Below, piece by piece: positions 8,277 to 16,787 of a DNA stretch of 64,000 nucleotides. How positions within the stretch are numbered: position 1 is the first letter of the stretch; each line of letters starts with the position of its first letter. The notes beneath the pieces are model-generated. The model made no database searches and was not told where the DNA came from. It was given only the letters and a program-made list of their open reading frames with translations. The translations under genes were made by a program, and so were the position numbers. Source of the DNA: Caulobacteraceae bacterium (GTDB lineage: Bacteria > Pseudomonadota > Alphaproteobacteria > Caulobacterales > Caulobacteraceae); the NCBI GenBank assembly GCA_947441065.1, contig CANESI010000001.1, positions 62,001-126,000 of the forward strand, given 5' to 3'.

Positions 8277-8845
8277 GGCTTAGGCTCGGGCCGAACCAGC
8301 TTGGGGCCGAGATTTTCGATCACCTGCTTGGCATCAAAGGCCTTGGGGTCGTTGACGGGCTTTGGGCCTGTGCCAAGGACAATCTCAGAATAGGCCTCGT
8401 ACTTTTCAAGGGTCTGCTCTTGGGCGCGCATACGCCATGCCATGTCGTCCATGAAGGGATAGGCATAGCCGACCACGACCCCGCGAGACACGATCACCGT
8501 CGGGTGCCACATACGGCTCTGAATCATGGGATCGGGCAGGATGATCTTTTCCACGCTTTTGGCCAGCCCGCGTTCGGCCATCATGAACCAGTCCTTGCCT
8601 TGGGCCAGGGTCAGTTCGGCGGCGCGGTGTAGCAGATAGTTTTCCACCACATCGCGCGATGTCAGGCTGTTGCCGGTAAAGGTGATGCGATAGCGATCCT
8701 GTTCGACCTTGGTCTCGCTATAGCCGCCGCTCTGAGCCGTGCCCGCTGCCATGGGCTGATAGGGCGTTGCCGTGACGCAGGCGCTTAAGGAGATCGCTGC
8801 GAATGCGGTCAGGGCGAGGGTCTTGAGGGTCGAGAGGCGGATCAC
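8273..8845 (-). CDS. CC0125/CC1285-like family lipoprotein, function unknown
   Basis: A 190-residue protein with a lipoprotein signal: hydrophobic helix then lipobox LSAC, giving acylated Cys at about residue 22. The mature part (SGGYSETKVEQDRYRITFTG, then RDVVENYLLHRAAELT) matches what I recall of Caulobacter lipoproteins grouped as CC0125/CC1285. These have no known activity. The start is GTG at 8845, supported by AGGAG six bases upstream. It probably sits in the outer membrane; no partner genes are evident. Confidence 0.8.
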   Translation of the reverse strand: MIRLSTLKTLALTAFAAISLSACVTATPYQPMAAGTAQSGGYSETKVEQDRYRITFTGNSLTSRDVVENYLLHRAAELTLAQGKDWFMMAERGLAKSVEKIILPDPMIQSRMWHPTVIVSRGVVVGYAYPFMDDMAWRMRAQEQTLEKYEAYSEIVLGTGPKPVNDPKAFDAKQVIENLGPKLVRPEPKP

Positions 8846-8865
8846 GGTGCGCTCCTAGAACGGGG

Positions 8866-9495
8866 TCAGTGCCGGAACAGAATGAGGCCTGAAGCCGAAA
8901 TCAACAAGAGCCCAACAATCATGGCGAAAACACGTTGAAACCGAGGTTCTGTCATTCTTTGAGCGATGGCGGCGCCGCCAAGGCCGTAGGAGGTCATGGT
9001 GATCATATCCATGCCGATGGTCGCCGCCGCAAAGAGGAACATTTGCGGGGCAATCGGGCGATCAACCTCCAGAAAGGGCGGGATGACGGCGCTAAACAGC
9101 ACCAAGGCCTTGGGGTTTGAAATCTGCACGACAAAGCCATCGCGAAGGGCTGAACGTCCTGCTGCGGCTACCGACTTGATCGGGCCGCCCGTGCCCTTAA
9201 TTCCCGACCAAAGCGACTTGCTGCCCAGCCAAATCAGATAGGCGGCGCCGACGAAGGTCAGCAGATGAAACAGTTTTGGAAAGGCTAGGATCAGGGCACC
9301 AAGGCCTGCCGCCGCCGCCGTGAACCAGACCAGCGTGGCGATGGACATGCCCAATATGCCGACCAAGGCCGCGCGCTTGCCTCGCTCCATGCCCGTGGCC
9401 ACGGCAAAGAGGTTGGCTGGCCCGGGCGTCGCGGCCATGACCATCATGACGCTGAAAAAGGCCCAGAATTTGGTGGGATCGACAGGCAGTTGCAC
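8866..9495 (-). CDS. LysE family translocator (amino acid exporter)
   Basis: An inner-membrane protein of about 209 residues with six hydrophobic helices. It shows the LysE/RhtB signature near the N-terminus (MVMAATPGPANLFAVATG) and AAYLIWLGSKSLW at the end of helix 3. RhtB-type members export homoserine, threonine or other amino acids; the substrate here is unknown. GTG 9495 is chosen because the longer frame back to 9522 begins inside the hairpin of the upstream gene's terminator and adds a non-conserved segment. It lies 20 bases upstream of the lipoprotein gene on the same strand, so the two may be co-transcribed. Confidence 0.85.
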   Translation of the reverse strand: MQLPVDPTKFWAFFSVMMVMAATPGPANLFAVATGMERGKRAALVGILGMSIATLVWFTAAAAGLGALILAFPKLFHLLTFVGAAYLIWLGSKSLWSGIKGTGGPIKSVAAAGRSALRDGFVVQISNPKALVLFSAVIPPFLEVDRPIAPQMFLFAAATIGMDMITMTSYGLGGAAIAQRMTEPRFQRVFAMIVGLLLISASGLILFRH

Positions 9496-9520
9496 GGGGA
9501 GCGGCCTTGATAGGGCTAAC

Positions 9521-9558
9521 AAAAAGGGCGGGCGCGAGGTCAGCCCTCACACCCGCCC
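9521..9558 (-). terminator. Rho-independent terminator after the MAPEG gene
   Basis: On the minus strand GGGCGGG and CCCGCCC form a seven-base perfect stem with a 19-base loop, followed by TTTTT. It lies about 55 bases beyond the stop of the MAPEG gene and just before the LysE gene. Confidence 0.7.
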
Positions 9559-9613
9559 AACTGTGCCTATAGCCACGCTTTAGGGCGGACGCTAGAGCGC
9601 CTCGCCCATCCGC

Positions 9614-10015
9614 TTAAATGCCGTTCTGGATCAGGCCCATAATGACAAAATAAAGCCCGCCGAGCTGCAAGGCGAGCATCGACAGGCCAGCGATCATAAA
9701 GCCGCGTCCACGGGTGGCAGGGTCCTTGACATAGGCCAGAGCATAGAGAATCCGGCCAACGATCCAGATCAAACCCAAGACGGCGCCGATCTGCTCGTTG
9801 CCGAACAGGGCGAAGATCCAGAGCGAGGGCAGGAACTGAATCAGCCCCTCCATCGTGTTCATCTGAACGCGGAAATAGCGGTCAAACTCTTCCGGCCCGC
9901 TGGTGGCGGGGGCCTTCACATCATATTTACCGCGCGCCGTGGCGACCCGCAGGGTGGTCCAGAAAAAGGTTAGGACGGCCAGCAAGGTGACGAGCGCGGT
10001 GAGATAGTGGGTCAT
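9614..10015 (-). CDS. MAPEG family membrane protein
   Basis: A 133-residue, four-helix membrane protein. The MAPEG motif is visible: FDRYFRVQMNTMEGLIQFLP with the conserved Arg, Gln, Asn and Glu, followed by IVGRILYALAYVKDP. Eukaryotic MAPEG proteins are glutathione S-transferases or leukotriene enzymes; bacterial members are mostly uncharacterised and may act on glutathione conjugates. A glutathione link is family inference. It ends before a terminator hairpin at 9521-9558, and starts 36 bases downstream of the alcohol dehydrogenase stop on the same strand. Confidence 0.85.
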   Translation of the reverse strand: MTHYLTALVTLLAVLTFFWTTLRVATARGKYDVKAPATSGPEEFDRYFRVQMNTMEGLIQFLPSLWIFALFGNEQIGAVLGLIWIVGRILYALAYVKDPATRGRGFMIAGLSMLALQLGGLYFVIMGLIQNGI

Positions 10016-10051
10016 TCTTTGGGTTCCTAAGGGAAGGTCTGGGCCAAGGCC

Positions 10052-11152
10052 CTATTGATCGAAAACAATGACCGAGCGGGCCAGTTCGCCGCGCCGAAGT
10101 TCATCAAAGGCATCATTGATCTGTTCCAGCTTGAGCCGGCGCGAGATCATCTGATCGAGCTTGAGCTTGCCTTGCAGGTAGAAGTCCACCAGGCGCGGCA
10201 TGTCGACGGGGAAGCGGTTGGAGCCCATCAGCGAGCCTTGAATGCGCTTTTCGCCCAAGAAGTCGGCCCCGTGCAGCTCGATATTCACGCCGACCGGGAT
10301 CATGCCGATGATGTTGGCCGTGCCGCCCCGGCGCAGCATCTTGAAAGACTGTTCGGCCGTGGCCTTCAGGCCGATGGCTTCGAAACTGTGATGAACACCG
10401 CCGCTGGTCAGTTCCATCACCTGAGCTACGGCATCACCGTCATTGGCATTGACCACATCGGTCGCGCCAAAGGCCTTGGCCAGTTCCAGCTTGGAGGCGA
10501 AACGGTCCACCGCGATGATCCGGCCCGCACCGGCAATGGCCGCGCCATTGATGGCCGCCAGACCAACCCCGCCGCAGCCGATCACGGCCACGGTCTCACC
10601 AGCGCGCACATTGGAGGTGTGGATCACCGCGCCAACGCCGGTCGTCACCGAACAGCCGATCAGGGCCGCCACATCCAGCGGCATGTCCTTGCGGATGGCG
10701 ACGCAGGCATGTTCGTGGATCAGCATCTGCTCGGCAAAGGAGGAGAGGTTGAGGAACTGGTTCATATTGCCGGGCCGCTGCGGGGTGACCTCTTCGCACA
10801 GGCGCGGCTCTTGGCCTGCGCTACGCTTGGTCTCAGGACTGACGCAGAGCGACATGCGCCCGGTCAGGCAGGATTCGCAGTGGCCGCAATAGGCTGACAG
10901 GCAGGTGATGACATGGTCGCCAACCTTGACGGTGCGAACCTCAGAGCCGATCTGCTCGACCACCCCGGCGCTCTCATGGCCGAGCACGGCGGGCAGGGGG
11001 AAGGGATAGGAACCCTCAATGAAGTGCAGGTCCGAATGGCAGACGCCCGCTGCGGCGGTGCGGATCAGCACCTCGTGCGGCCCCGGCTTGCCGATCTTGA
11101 CCTGCTCAATAAGGAGGGGGCTGCCCACCTGACGTAAAACAGCGGCCTTCAT
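10052..11152 (-). CDS. Zinc-dependent alcohol dehydrogenase (MDR family)
   Basis: This 366-residue medium-chain dehydrogenase has catalytic zinc ligands in GVCHSDLH (Cys) and GHESAGVV (His). The structural zinc lobe has four Cys in CGHCESC plus a Cys in GRMSLC. The nucleotide fold is VIGCGGVGLAAINGA, followed by IAVDRFASKLELAKAFGATD, with Asp after strand 2 pointing to NAD. The segment TTGVGAVIHTSNVRAGE is typical of class III-like enzymes. It probably oxidises a primary alcohol or an aldehyde adduct in the cytoplasm. The SD AGGAGA precedes the ATG at 11152. It resembles formaldehyde or mycothiol/glutathione-type ADHs in outline, but no specific substrate is claimed. Confidence 0.88.
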   Translation of the reverse strand: MKAAVLRQVGSPLLIEQVKIGKPGPHEVLIRTAAAGVCHSDLHFIEGSYPFPLPAVLGHESAGVVEQIGSEVRTVKVGDHVITCLSAYCGHCESCLTGRMSLCVSPETKRSAGQEPRLCEEVTPQRPGNMNQFLNLSSFAEQMLIHEHACVAIRKDMPLDVAALIGCSVTTGVGAVIHTSNVRAGETVAVIGCGGVGLAAINGAAIAGAGRIIAVDRFASKLELAKAFGATDVVNANDGDAVAQVMELTSGGVHHSFEAIGLKATAEQSFKMLRRGGTANIIGMIPVGVNIELHGADFLGEKRIQGSLMGSNRFPVDMPRLVDFYLQGKLKLDQMISRRLKLEQINDAFDELRRGELARSVIVFDQ

Positions 11153-11252
11153 GATGCTCTCCTACCCGTTTCCATATCGCCGTCTCATGCAGCGTGAAAA
11201 CAGAAGAGCATGGGCAGGGGGCTTGCTGTCAAGGCGAAGGGGGGCTTGAGCC

Positions 11253-12134
11253 CTAGGAAAAGACCACCGTCTTGCGGCCATTGACCACGATGCGGCGCTC
11301 GACATGCCACAGGACGGCGCGGGCCAGGACGTTACATTCCACGTCGCGGCCAATCTCGACCAGATCATCTGGCGTATCGCCATGGTCGACGCGCTGCACG
11401 CCCTGCTCGATGATCGGACCCTCATCAAGGTCGGTGGTCACATAGTGGGCCGTGGCCCCGATGATCTTGACCCCCCGCTCAAAGGCCTGATGGTAGGGCT
11501 TGGCCCCCTTGAAGCTGGGCAGGAACGAGTGGTGGATATTGATGCAGCGTCCAGACAGGGCGCGGCAGAGGTCCGGCGATAGGATCTGCATATAGCGGGC
11601 CAGAACCACCAGATCGACGTCGAGATCCTTGACCAGACCTAAGAAGGCGGCCTCTTGCTCGGCCTTGGTGTCCTTGGTCACGGGCAGATGGAAATAGGGG
11701 ATGCCGCTCCATTCGACGAAGGAGCGCATATCGTCATGGTTGGAGACCACGCCAACAATATCGACCGGCAAGATCCCACTGCGCCAGCGGTGCAGCAGGT
11801 CATAGAGACAGTGACCGAACTTCGAGACCGCGATCAGCACCTTGGGCTTAATGCTGGCGTCGAACAGTTCCCACTCCATGTTGAAACGGCGGGCGATCAG
11901 GTCGAAACCCTTGCGCAGCGCCTCTAGCGGCGGCATGCCCTCGCCGTCCTGGCGAAAGACCGTGCGCATGTAGAACTGATCGGTCATGCGCTCGTTGAAG
12001 TGATTGGACTCCAGGATCGAGGCGTCATTGTCGGCCAGAAAACCGGAAACAGCGGCGACAACACCCTTACGATCGGGGCATTTCAGGATCAGGATGAACT
12101 GGTCCTTGTCGGCAGTTGCGGGTGTCGTGGTCAT
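11253..12134 (-). CDS. purU: Formyltetrahydrofolate deformylase PurU
   Basis: A 293-residue enzyme that hydrolyses 10-formyl-THF to formate and THF. An N-terminal ACT domain (FILILKCPDRKGVVAAVSGF, residues about 10-85) precedes the formyltransferase-like catalytic domain, with HHSFLPSFKGAKPYHQAF and GATAHYVTTDLDEGPIIEQ carrying the catalytic His and Asp. ATG 12134 gives the usual PurU length; the upstream in-frame extension has no similarity. It diverges from soxBDAG. In many bacteria purU is linked to sarcosine oxidase because methylene-THF from sarcosine feeds the formyl-THF pool, so PurU helps recycle THF. The shared gap contains an 11-base direct repeat at 12230-12261. Confidence 0.93.
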   Translation of the reverse strand: MTTTPATADKDQFILILKCPDRKGVVAAVSGFLADNDASILESNHFNERMTDQFYMRTVFRQDGEGMPPLEALRKGFDLIARRFNMEWELFDASIKPKVLIAVSKFGHCLYDLLHRWRSGILPVDIVGVVSNHDDMRSFVEWSGIPYFHLPVTKDTKAEQEAAFLGLVKDLDVDLVVLARYMQILSPDLCRALSGRCINIHHSFLPSFKGAKPYHQAFERGVKIIGATAHYVTTDLDEGPIIEQGVQRVDHGDTPDDLVEIGRDVECNVLARAVLWHVERRIVVNGRKTVVFS

Positions 12135-12229
12135 CTTGTCCGGGCCTTTAGCAAAGCAAAAACAGTGTCTGGGGCGTCTATAGCCCAAAAATTGTTCCCC
12201 AGACGACGGCACAACAGCCTTTTTAGCGA

Positions 12230-12261
12230 ATATAATTTTTGTGGTTATTGATATAATTTTT
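12230..12261. repeat. Two 11-bp direct repeats with 21-bp period between purU and soxB
   Basis: ATATAATTTTT occurs at 12230-12240 and again at 12251-12261, separated by ten bases. The 21-base period is two helical turns, so both copies face the same side of DNA. The gap of 192 bases between the two divergent starts must hold both promoters. A paired site for a regulator, or AT-rich promoter elements, are possible readings; binding is not shown. Confidence 0.5.
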
Positions 12262-12326
12262 ATGCGATGCCGAGCCTCTCAACGGCTGTATGAGATGTAC
12301 CCCAGCCAAAAGGATGATCCTTCGCC

Positions 12327-13583
12327 ATGCAGCGCTACTCGGCCCTCAGCCTGTTACGCGGCGGGCTCAATGGTCAAAAATCTTGGCAGCGGGCTTGGCG
12401 CGATCCAGCCCCCAAGTCCCATTATGATGTCATCATCATTGGCGGCGGTGGCCACGGCCTAGCGACGGCCTACTATCTGTCCAAGGTTCACGGCATCCGT
12501 AATGTCGCGGTGCTGGAACGCAGTTGGATCGGCGGCGGCAATACGGGCCGCAACACTACCATCGTGCGCTCCAACTATCGCCAACCGGCCCTGCACAATC
12601 TGTTCGAGTTCTCGCTGAAGCTCTGGGAGGGGATGAGCGACGACCTCAACTACAATGTCATGTTCAGCCAGCGCGGGGCCATGTTCCTGGGCCATTCCGA
12701 CAGCGACATGATCCGCTTGGCCGAGCGCGGCGATGCCATGCGCGCGGCGGGCATTGATGCTGAGTTCATGACCATGGACCAGCTGCGCAAGAAGCTGCCC
12801 CTGCTCGATCTGTCCGACAAGGCCCGCTATCCCATCGTGGGGGCCTTGAACCAGCCGCGCGGCGGAACCGCGCGCCATGATGCCGTGGCCTGGGGCTATG
12901 CGCGGGCGGCCGATGCGCTGGGCGTTGATGTGATCCAGAACTGCGAAGTGCTGGGCATAGATCGGGTCGGCGGCCGGGTCACGGGCGTTCAGACCACGCG
13001 CGGTCCCATCGGCGCGGACCGGGTCGGCATCTGCGTGGCGGGTAATTCTGGTCAGGTCGCAGCCATGGCCGATCTGCGTCTTCCCATCGAATCGCACCTG
13101 TTGCAGGCCTTTGTCTCTGAGCCGGTCAAACCGATGGTCGACATGGTCATCATGTCCCAGTCGATCCATGCCTATGTCAGCCAGTCGGACAAGGGCGAGA
13201 TTGTGATGGGCGGCGATCCGGACCTCTATCCGACCTATTCTCAGCGCGGTCGCCCCGACCGGATCGAAGGTGTTGCCGGTCAGTGCATCGCCCTGTTCCC
13301 CGCTCTGTCGCGTCTTCGGATGCTGCGCTCTTGGGCGGGCACGACCGATATGAGTTTTGATGGGTCGCCGATCATCGGCACCACGCCGGTTGAGGGGCTC
13401 TATCTCAATGGCGGCTGGTGCTATGGCGGCTTTAAGGCCACCCCGGCCTCGGGTTGGACCTATGCCCATACGCTGGCCAAGGGTGAGCCGCACGCGCTCA
13501 ATGCACCCTTTAGCCTAGACCGGTTCGAGACCGGCGCGACCATTGATGAGACCGGTGCCGGTCCCATGCCGCATCACCGTTGA
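12327..13583 (+). CDS. soxB: Sarcosine oxidase subunit beta
   Basis: The 418-residue beta subunit of heterotetrameric sarcosine oxidase holds the site where sarcosine is demethylated. The FAD-binding motif DVIIIGGGGHGLATAYYL starts near residue 34, followed by VLERSWIGGGNTGRN. The motif ARHDAVAWGYARAA contains the His (about residue 184) that in characterised enzymes links FMN covalently. The C-terminus has FDGSPIIGTTP and LYLNGGWCYGGFKATPASG, typical of the family. An AAAGGATGATCC stretch precedes the ATG. It is the first gene of soxB-D-A-G, with soxD starting seven bases later. Confidence 0.95.
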   Translation: MQRYSALSLLRGGLNGQKSWQRAWRDPAPKSHYDVIIIGGGGHGLATAYYLSKVHGIRNVAVLERSWIGGGNTGRNTTIVRSNYRQPALHNLFEFSLKLWEGMSDDLNYNVMFSQRGAMFLGHSDSDMIRLAERGDAMRAAGIDAEFMTMDQLRKKLPLLDLSDKARYPIVGALNQPRGGTARHDAVAWGYARAADALGVDVIQNCEVLGIDRVGGRVTGVQTTRGPIGADRVGICVAGNSGQVAAMADLRLPIESHLLQAFVSEPVKPMVDMVIMSQSIHAYVSQSDKGEIVMGGDPDLYPTYSQRGRPDRIEGVAGQCIALFPALSRLRMLRSWAGTTDMSFDGSPIIGTTPVEGLYLNGGWCYGGFKATPASGWTYAHTLAKGEPHALNAPFSLDRFETGATIDETGAGPMPHHR

Positions 13584-13590
13584 GGCCCCC

Positions 13591-13854
13591 ATGCTGTTGA
13601 TCGCCTGCCCCAACTGCGGACCCCGCGCCCAGGCCGAATTTACCTTCGAGCGCCCCTTGGCCTCGATTGTGACGCCGACTGAGACCTTGCCCGACCTGAT
13701 CCACAAGCTGTTCACCCGTGAAAATCCACGCGGGCCGTCTTGGGAGCTTTGGCGTCATACCTATGGCTGCGCAGGCTGGCTCAAGGTGCACCGCGATACC
13801 CATAGTCACCAGATCAGTGCGGCCCTTCCCGTCGACATGGAAACCCCCTCATGA
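13591..13854 (+). CDS. soxD: Sarcosine oxidase subunit delta
   Basis: An 87-residue subunit. The conserved zinc-site residues are visible: CPNCGP at the N-terminus, then WELWRHTYGCAGWLKVHRDT with His and a third Cys. It starts MLLIACPNCG as the family does, which fixes ATG 13591 over the upstream in-frame codons. In the heterotetramer the delta subunit is structural and binds zinc. Its stop overlaps the soxA ATG (ATGA at 13851), indicating coupling. Confidence 0.93.
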   Translation: MLLIACPNCGPRAQAEFTFERPLASIVTPTETLPDLIHKLFTRENPRGPSWELWRHTYGCAGWLKVHRDTHSHQISAALPVDMETPS

Positions 13855-16787
13855 GCGGCCCCATACGTCTTGCCGATGGCGGCCTGATTGACCGCTCGCG
13901 CGCCGTCAGCTTCGTCTTTGATGGCCAGACCTATCAGGGCTATGGCGGAGACAGCCTCGCCTCGGCCTTGCTGGCCAATGGCGTGGTCCTCTTTGGCCGC
14001 AGCTTCAAATATCACCGCCCGCGCGGGGTGATGGCGGCGGGCATCGAAGAGCCTAGCGCTTTGGTTCAGGCTGGATCGGGCGGGCGTTATGAGCCCAATA
14101 GCCGTGCGACCGATGTCTTTATCTATGACGGCCTGCAAAGCCAGAGCCAGAACCGTTGGCCCAGCCTTGGTTTCGATCTGGGGGGGCTGAACAGCCTGAT
14201 CTCGCCCTTCATTCCGGCGGGTTTCTATTACAAGACCTTCTTTGGTGGGCCGAAGCTTTGGCTGCTCTATGAGCATCTGATCCGCCAGATGGCCGGTCTG
14301 GGCATGCCGCCGACCAAGGCCGATGCCGATATCTATGAGCACCGCGCCGCCTTCTGTGACGTATTGGTGGTTGGCTCTGGCCCGGCGGGCCTAGCCGCAG
14401 CCCTGTCGGCCAGCGCGGCAGGCTCGCGGGTGATCTTGGCCGAGCAGGATGAGCGCCTCGGTGGCTCGCTCCTGACCGACCCTGCGACCATCGACGGGCA
14501 GGCCTCGGACCTGTGGATTGCCAAGGCGCGCGAGACCCTGATGGCAGCGGGTGGGCGTATCCTCACCCGCACCACGGCGGCGGGCTATTATGATCATGAT
14601 CTGGTCAACCTCGTTGAGCGCCTGACCGAGCCGGGCCAAACGCCCGGCGCCGATGGTCTGGCCCAGCGGCTTTGGCGCGTGCGGGCAGGCAAGGTGATCC
14701 TTGCGACCGGCGCGTTTGAGCGGCCCCGTCTGTTTGAAGGCAACGATCTTCCCGGCGTCATGCTGTCCGGTGCCGTGCGCACCTATCTGCGCCGCTATGG
14801 CGTGCGGGCCGGGTCGCGAGCGGTGATTACGACCGACAATGACGATGCTTACCGCACCGCTTTGGCCTTGGCTGAGGCGGGTGCTTCAATTGCTGCCATC
14901 CTCGACAGCCGTCCCGCCGATGGGGTCCATAGTGCCTTGGTCCAAAAGGCCATGGCGCAGTTACCGGTCCATTTTGGAGCCAAGTTGATCGCGGCCAAGG
15001 GCTCGGCCAAGGGTCTCAAGGGGGCTAGCGCCCTGATTGAGGGTAAGGTCACGGCTCTGGACTGCGACCTGATCGCGGTCTCAGGCGGTTTCTCGCCGGT
15101 GGTCCATCTGCACATGCAGGCGGGCGGCACCTTGGCGTGGGACGAGATTTCAGGTTCTTTCAGCCCAGACCAGACCCGGCAAAATCAAACCACGGTCGGG
15201 GCCGCTGCCGGGGCTGATGGCCTGAGCGCCACCCTGCTCAGTGGCTGGAGCAAGGCTTCGGCCAAGGCCAAGGCTAAGGCCGCGCCCACCTGCGCGTCCG
15301 ACGACGATGTGGCCCTCAACATCATTGCCGACTGGGAGCCTGCGCCTCAGGCCAGCCTCAAGAAGGCCTTTGTCGACTATCAAAATGACGTCACCGCCGC
15401 CGATCTCGATCTGGCTTGGCGCGAAGGCTATCGCTCGGTTGAGCATCTCAAGCGCTATACGACCTTGGGCATGGCCACCGATCAGGGCAAGACCAGCAAT
15501 CTGGTCGGCCTCGCCCGTCTGGCCAAGTCTGAAGGGAGGCCTGTGCCTTCGGTAGGCCTCACCACCTTCCGCCCGCCCTATACCCCCGTGACCTTGGGCG
15601 TGCTGGCGGCAGAGGCGACAGGGGCCCATCTGGACCCGCGCCGTCGTCCGGTGCTTTATCAGACCCACGCCGCTGAACAGCCGATCTGGCAGCCGGTCGG
15701 CTATTGGCACCGCCCCCGCGCCTACCCGATGGGGAACGAAAACCTGCATCAGGCCGCCCATCGCGAGTCCTTGACCGTGCGCACCAAGGTTGGGGTCACC
15801 GATGTCTCGACGCTGGGCAAGTTCGATTTGTCCGGTCCCGATGCGGCGACCTTCTTAGAGCTGATCTGCGCGACCACGGTGGGCAAGCTGGCTGTGGGGC
15901 GTGGGCGCTATACGATCATGCTGCGCGAAGATGGCATGGTCATGGATGACGGAACGGTCTGGCGCACGGAGGAAAACCGCTTTTTGCTGACCAGCTCGAC
16001 CGGCGGCGCCGACCGCATGGCCGCGCATCTGTCCTATGTCCGCAAGGTCATCGCCCCGCACCTGAAGGTCGCGGTGGCCAATGTGCAGGAACATTGGGCC
16101 GCCGTCGCTGTGGCCGGGCCACTGGCTAAGGATGTCGTCGCCGCTGTGCTGCCGAAGATGGCCGTGCCGCGTCATATGTCTCTGGACGTTGGTGATCTGG
16201 CTGGGGTGCCCACCTTGACCCTCGCGGCCAGCTATAGCGGTGAGCGCGCGTTCGAAATCTATGCCCCATCGGATCAGATCGCACCGGTTTGGGCCGCGAT
16301 TGCCAAGGCGGCGCGCGAAATCGGCGGCTGCCTCTATGGCCTCGAAGCCCTCGAGATACTTCGGATCGAAAAGGGCCACATCGTCGTCGGCGGCGAAATT
16401 GATGGCCGCGCCTCGCCCCATGATCTGGGCCTGAGCAAGATGCTTCGGCCAGCAGGCGGCTATATCGGGGCCACGGCGCTGCAGCGGCCTGCCTTTGCTG
16501 AGCCGGGCCGTCTTCAGATGGTCGGGTTTGAGGCTGTTGATGGCTCTGCCATTCCCGAAGGTTCGATGGTGTTGACCGCGCCAAAGACCTTGCCGGTCGG
16601 GCACGTTACTGCGGCGGGTCTGAATGTGATCAAGGGCGGGTCCATTGCCTTGGGCTTCCTGCGCGATGGGTTTAGCCGGACGGGCGAGAGCCTGATCGCC
16701 TGGTCCCCGACCCGCAATCAGACGGCCGAGGTCAAGGTGACCGCGCCGGTATTTTATGACGTGGCCGGAGTGCAGTATCGTGACTAA
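13851..16787 (+). CDS. soxA: Sarcosine oxidase subunit alpha
   Basis: The 978-residue alpha subunit binds NAD and THF. Domains in order: an N-terminal ferredoxin-like fold without an iron-sulfur cluster (FVFDGQTYQGYGGDSLASALL, then FGRSFKYHRPRGVMAAG); a Rossmann region with DVLVVGSGPAGLAAALSA near residue 168; a second dinucleotide-fold half around residues 270-430; and a GcvT-like aminomethyltransferase domain from about 625 to the end (HRESLTVRTKVGVTDVSTLGKF). That last domain transfers the one-carbon unit to THF, making 5,10-methylene-THF. The Ala/Lys-rich linker near residues 465-485 (KASAKAKAKAAP) looks like a local low-complexity insertion. It overlaps soxD by four bases and soxG by eight. 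Confidence 0.95.
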   Translation: MSGPIRLADGGLIDRSRAVSFVFDGQTYQGYGGDSLASALLANGVVLFGRSFKYHRPRGVMAAGIEEPSALVQAGSGGRYEPNSRATDVFIYDGLQSQSQNRWPSLGFDLGGLNSLISPFIPAGFYYKTFFGGPKLWLLYEHLIRQMAGLGMPPTKADADIYEHRAAFCDVLVVGSGPAGLAAALSASAAGSRVILAEQDERLGGSLLTDPATIDGQASDLWIAKARETLMAAGGRILTRTTAAGYYDHDLVNLVERLTEPGQTPGADGLAQRLWRVRAGKVILATGAFERPRLFEGNDLPGVMLSGAVRTYLRRYGVRAGSRAVITTDNDDAYRTALALAEAGASIAAILDSRPADGVHSALVQKAMAQLPVHFGAKLIAAKGSAKGLKGASALIEGKVTALDCDLIAVSGGFSPVVHLHMQAGGTLAWDEISGSFSPDQTRQNQTTVGAAAGADGLSATLLSGWSKASAKAKAKAAPTCASDDDVALNIIADWEPAPQASLKKAFVDYQNDVTAADLDLAWREGYRSVEHLKRYTTLGMATDQGKTSNLVGLARLAKSEGRPVPSVGLTTFRPPYTPVTLGVLAAEATGAHLDPRRRPVLYQTHAAEQPIWQPVGYWHRPRAYPMGNENLHQAAHRESLTVRTKVGVTDVSTLGKFDLSGPDAATFLELICATTVGKLAVGRGRYTIMLREDGMVMDDGTVWRTEENRFLLTSSTGGADRMAAHLSYVRKVIAPHLKVAVANVQEHWAAVAVAGPLAKDVVAAVLPKMAVPRHMSLDVGDLAGVPTLTLAASYSGERAFEIYAPSDQIAPVWAAIAKAAREIGGCLYGLEALEILRIEKGHIVVGGEIDGRASPHDLGLSKMLRPAGGYIGATALQRPAFAEPGRLQMVGFEAVDGSAIPEGSMVLTAPKTLPVGHVTAAGLNVIKGGSIALGFLRDGFSRTGESLIAWSPTRNQTAEVKVTAPVFYDVAGVQYRD

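Noticed and set aside
10055-10897. 280-residue plus-strand frame opposite the zinc alcohol dehydrogenase
   Set aside because: Shadow frame of a conserved gene, without recognisable motifs or ribosome site.
12459-13493. 344-residue frame on the minus strand opposite soxB
   Set aside because: It lies wholly inside a well-supported gene, is rich in His, Arg and Gly as expected for an antisense shadow, and shows no known motif.
15855-16604. 249-residue minus-strand frame inside soxA
   Set aside because: Shadow of the GcvT-like domain of soxA; no motif or independent signal.
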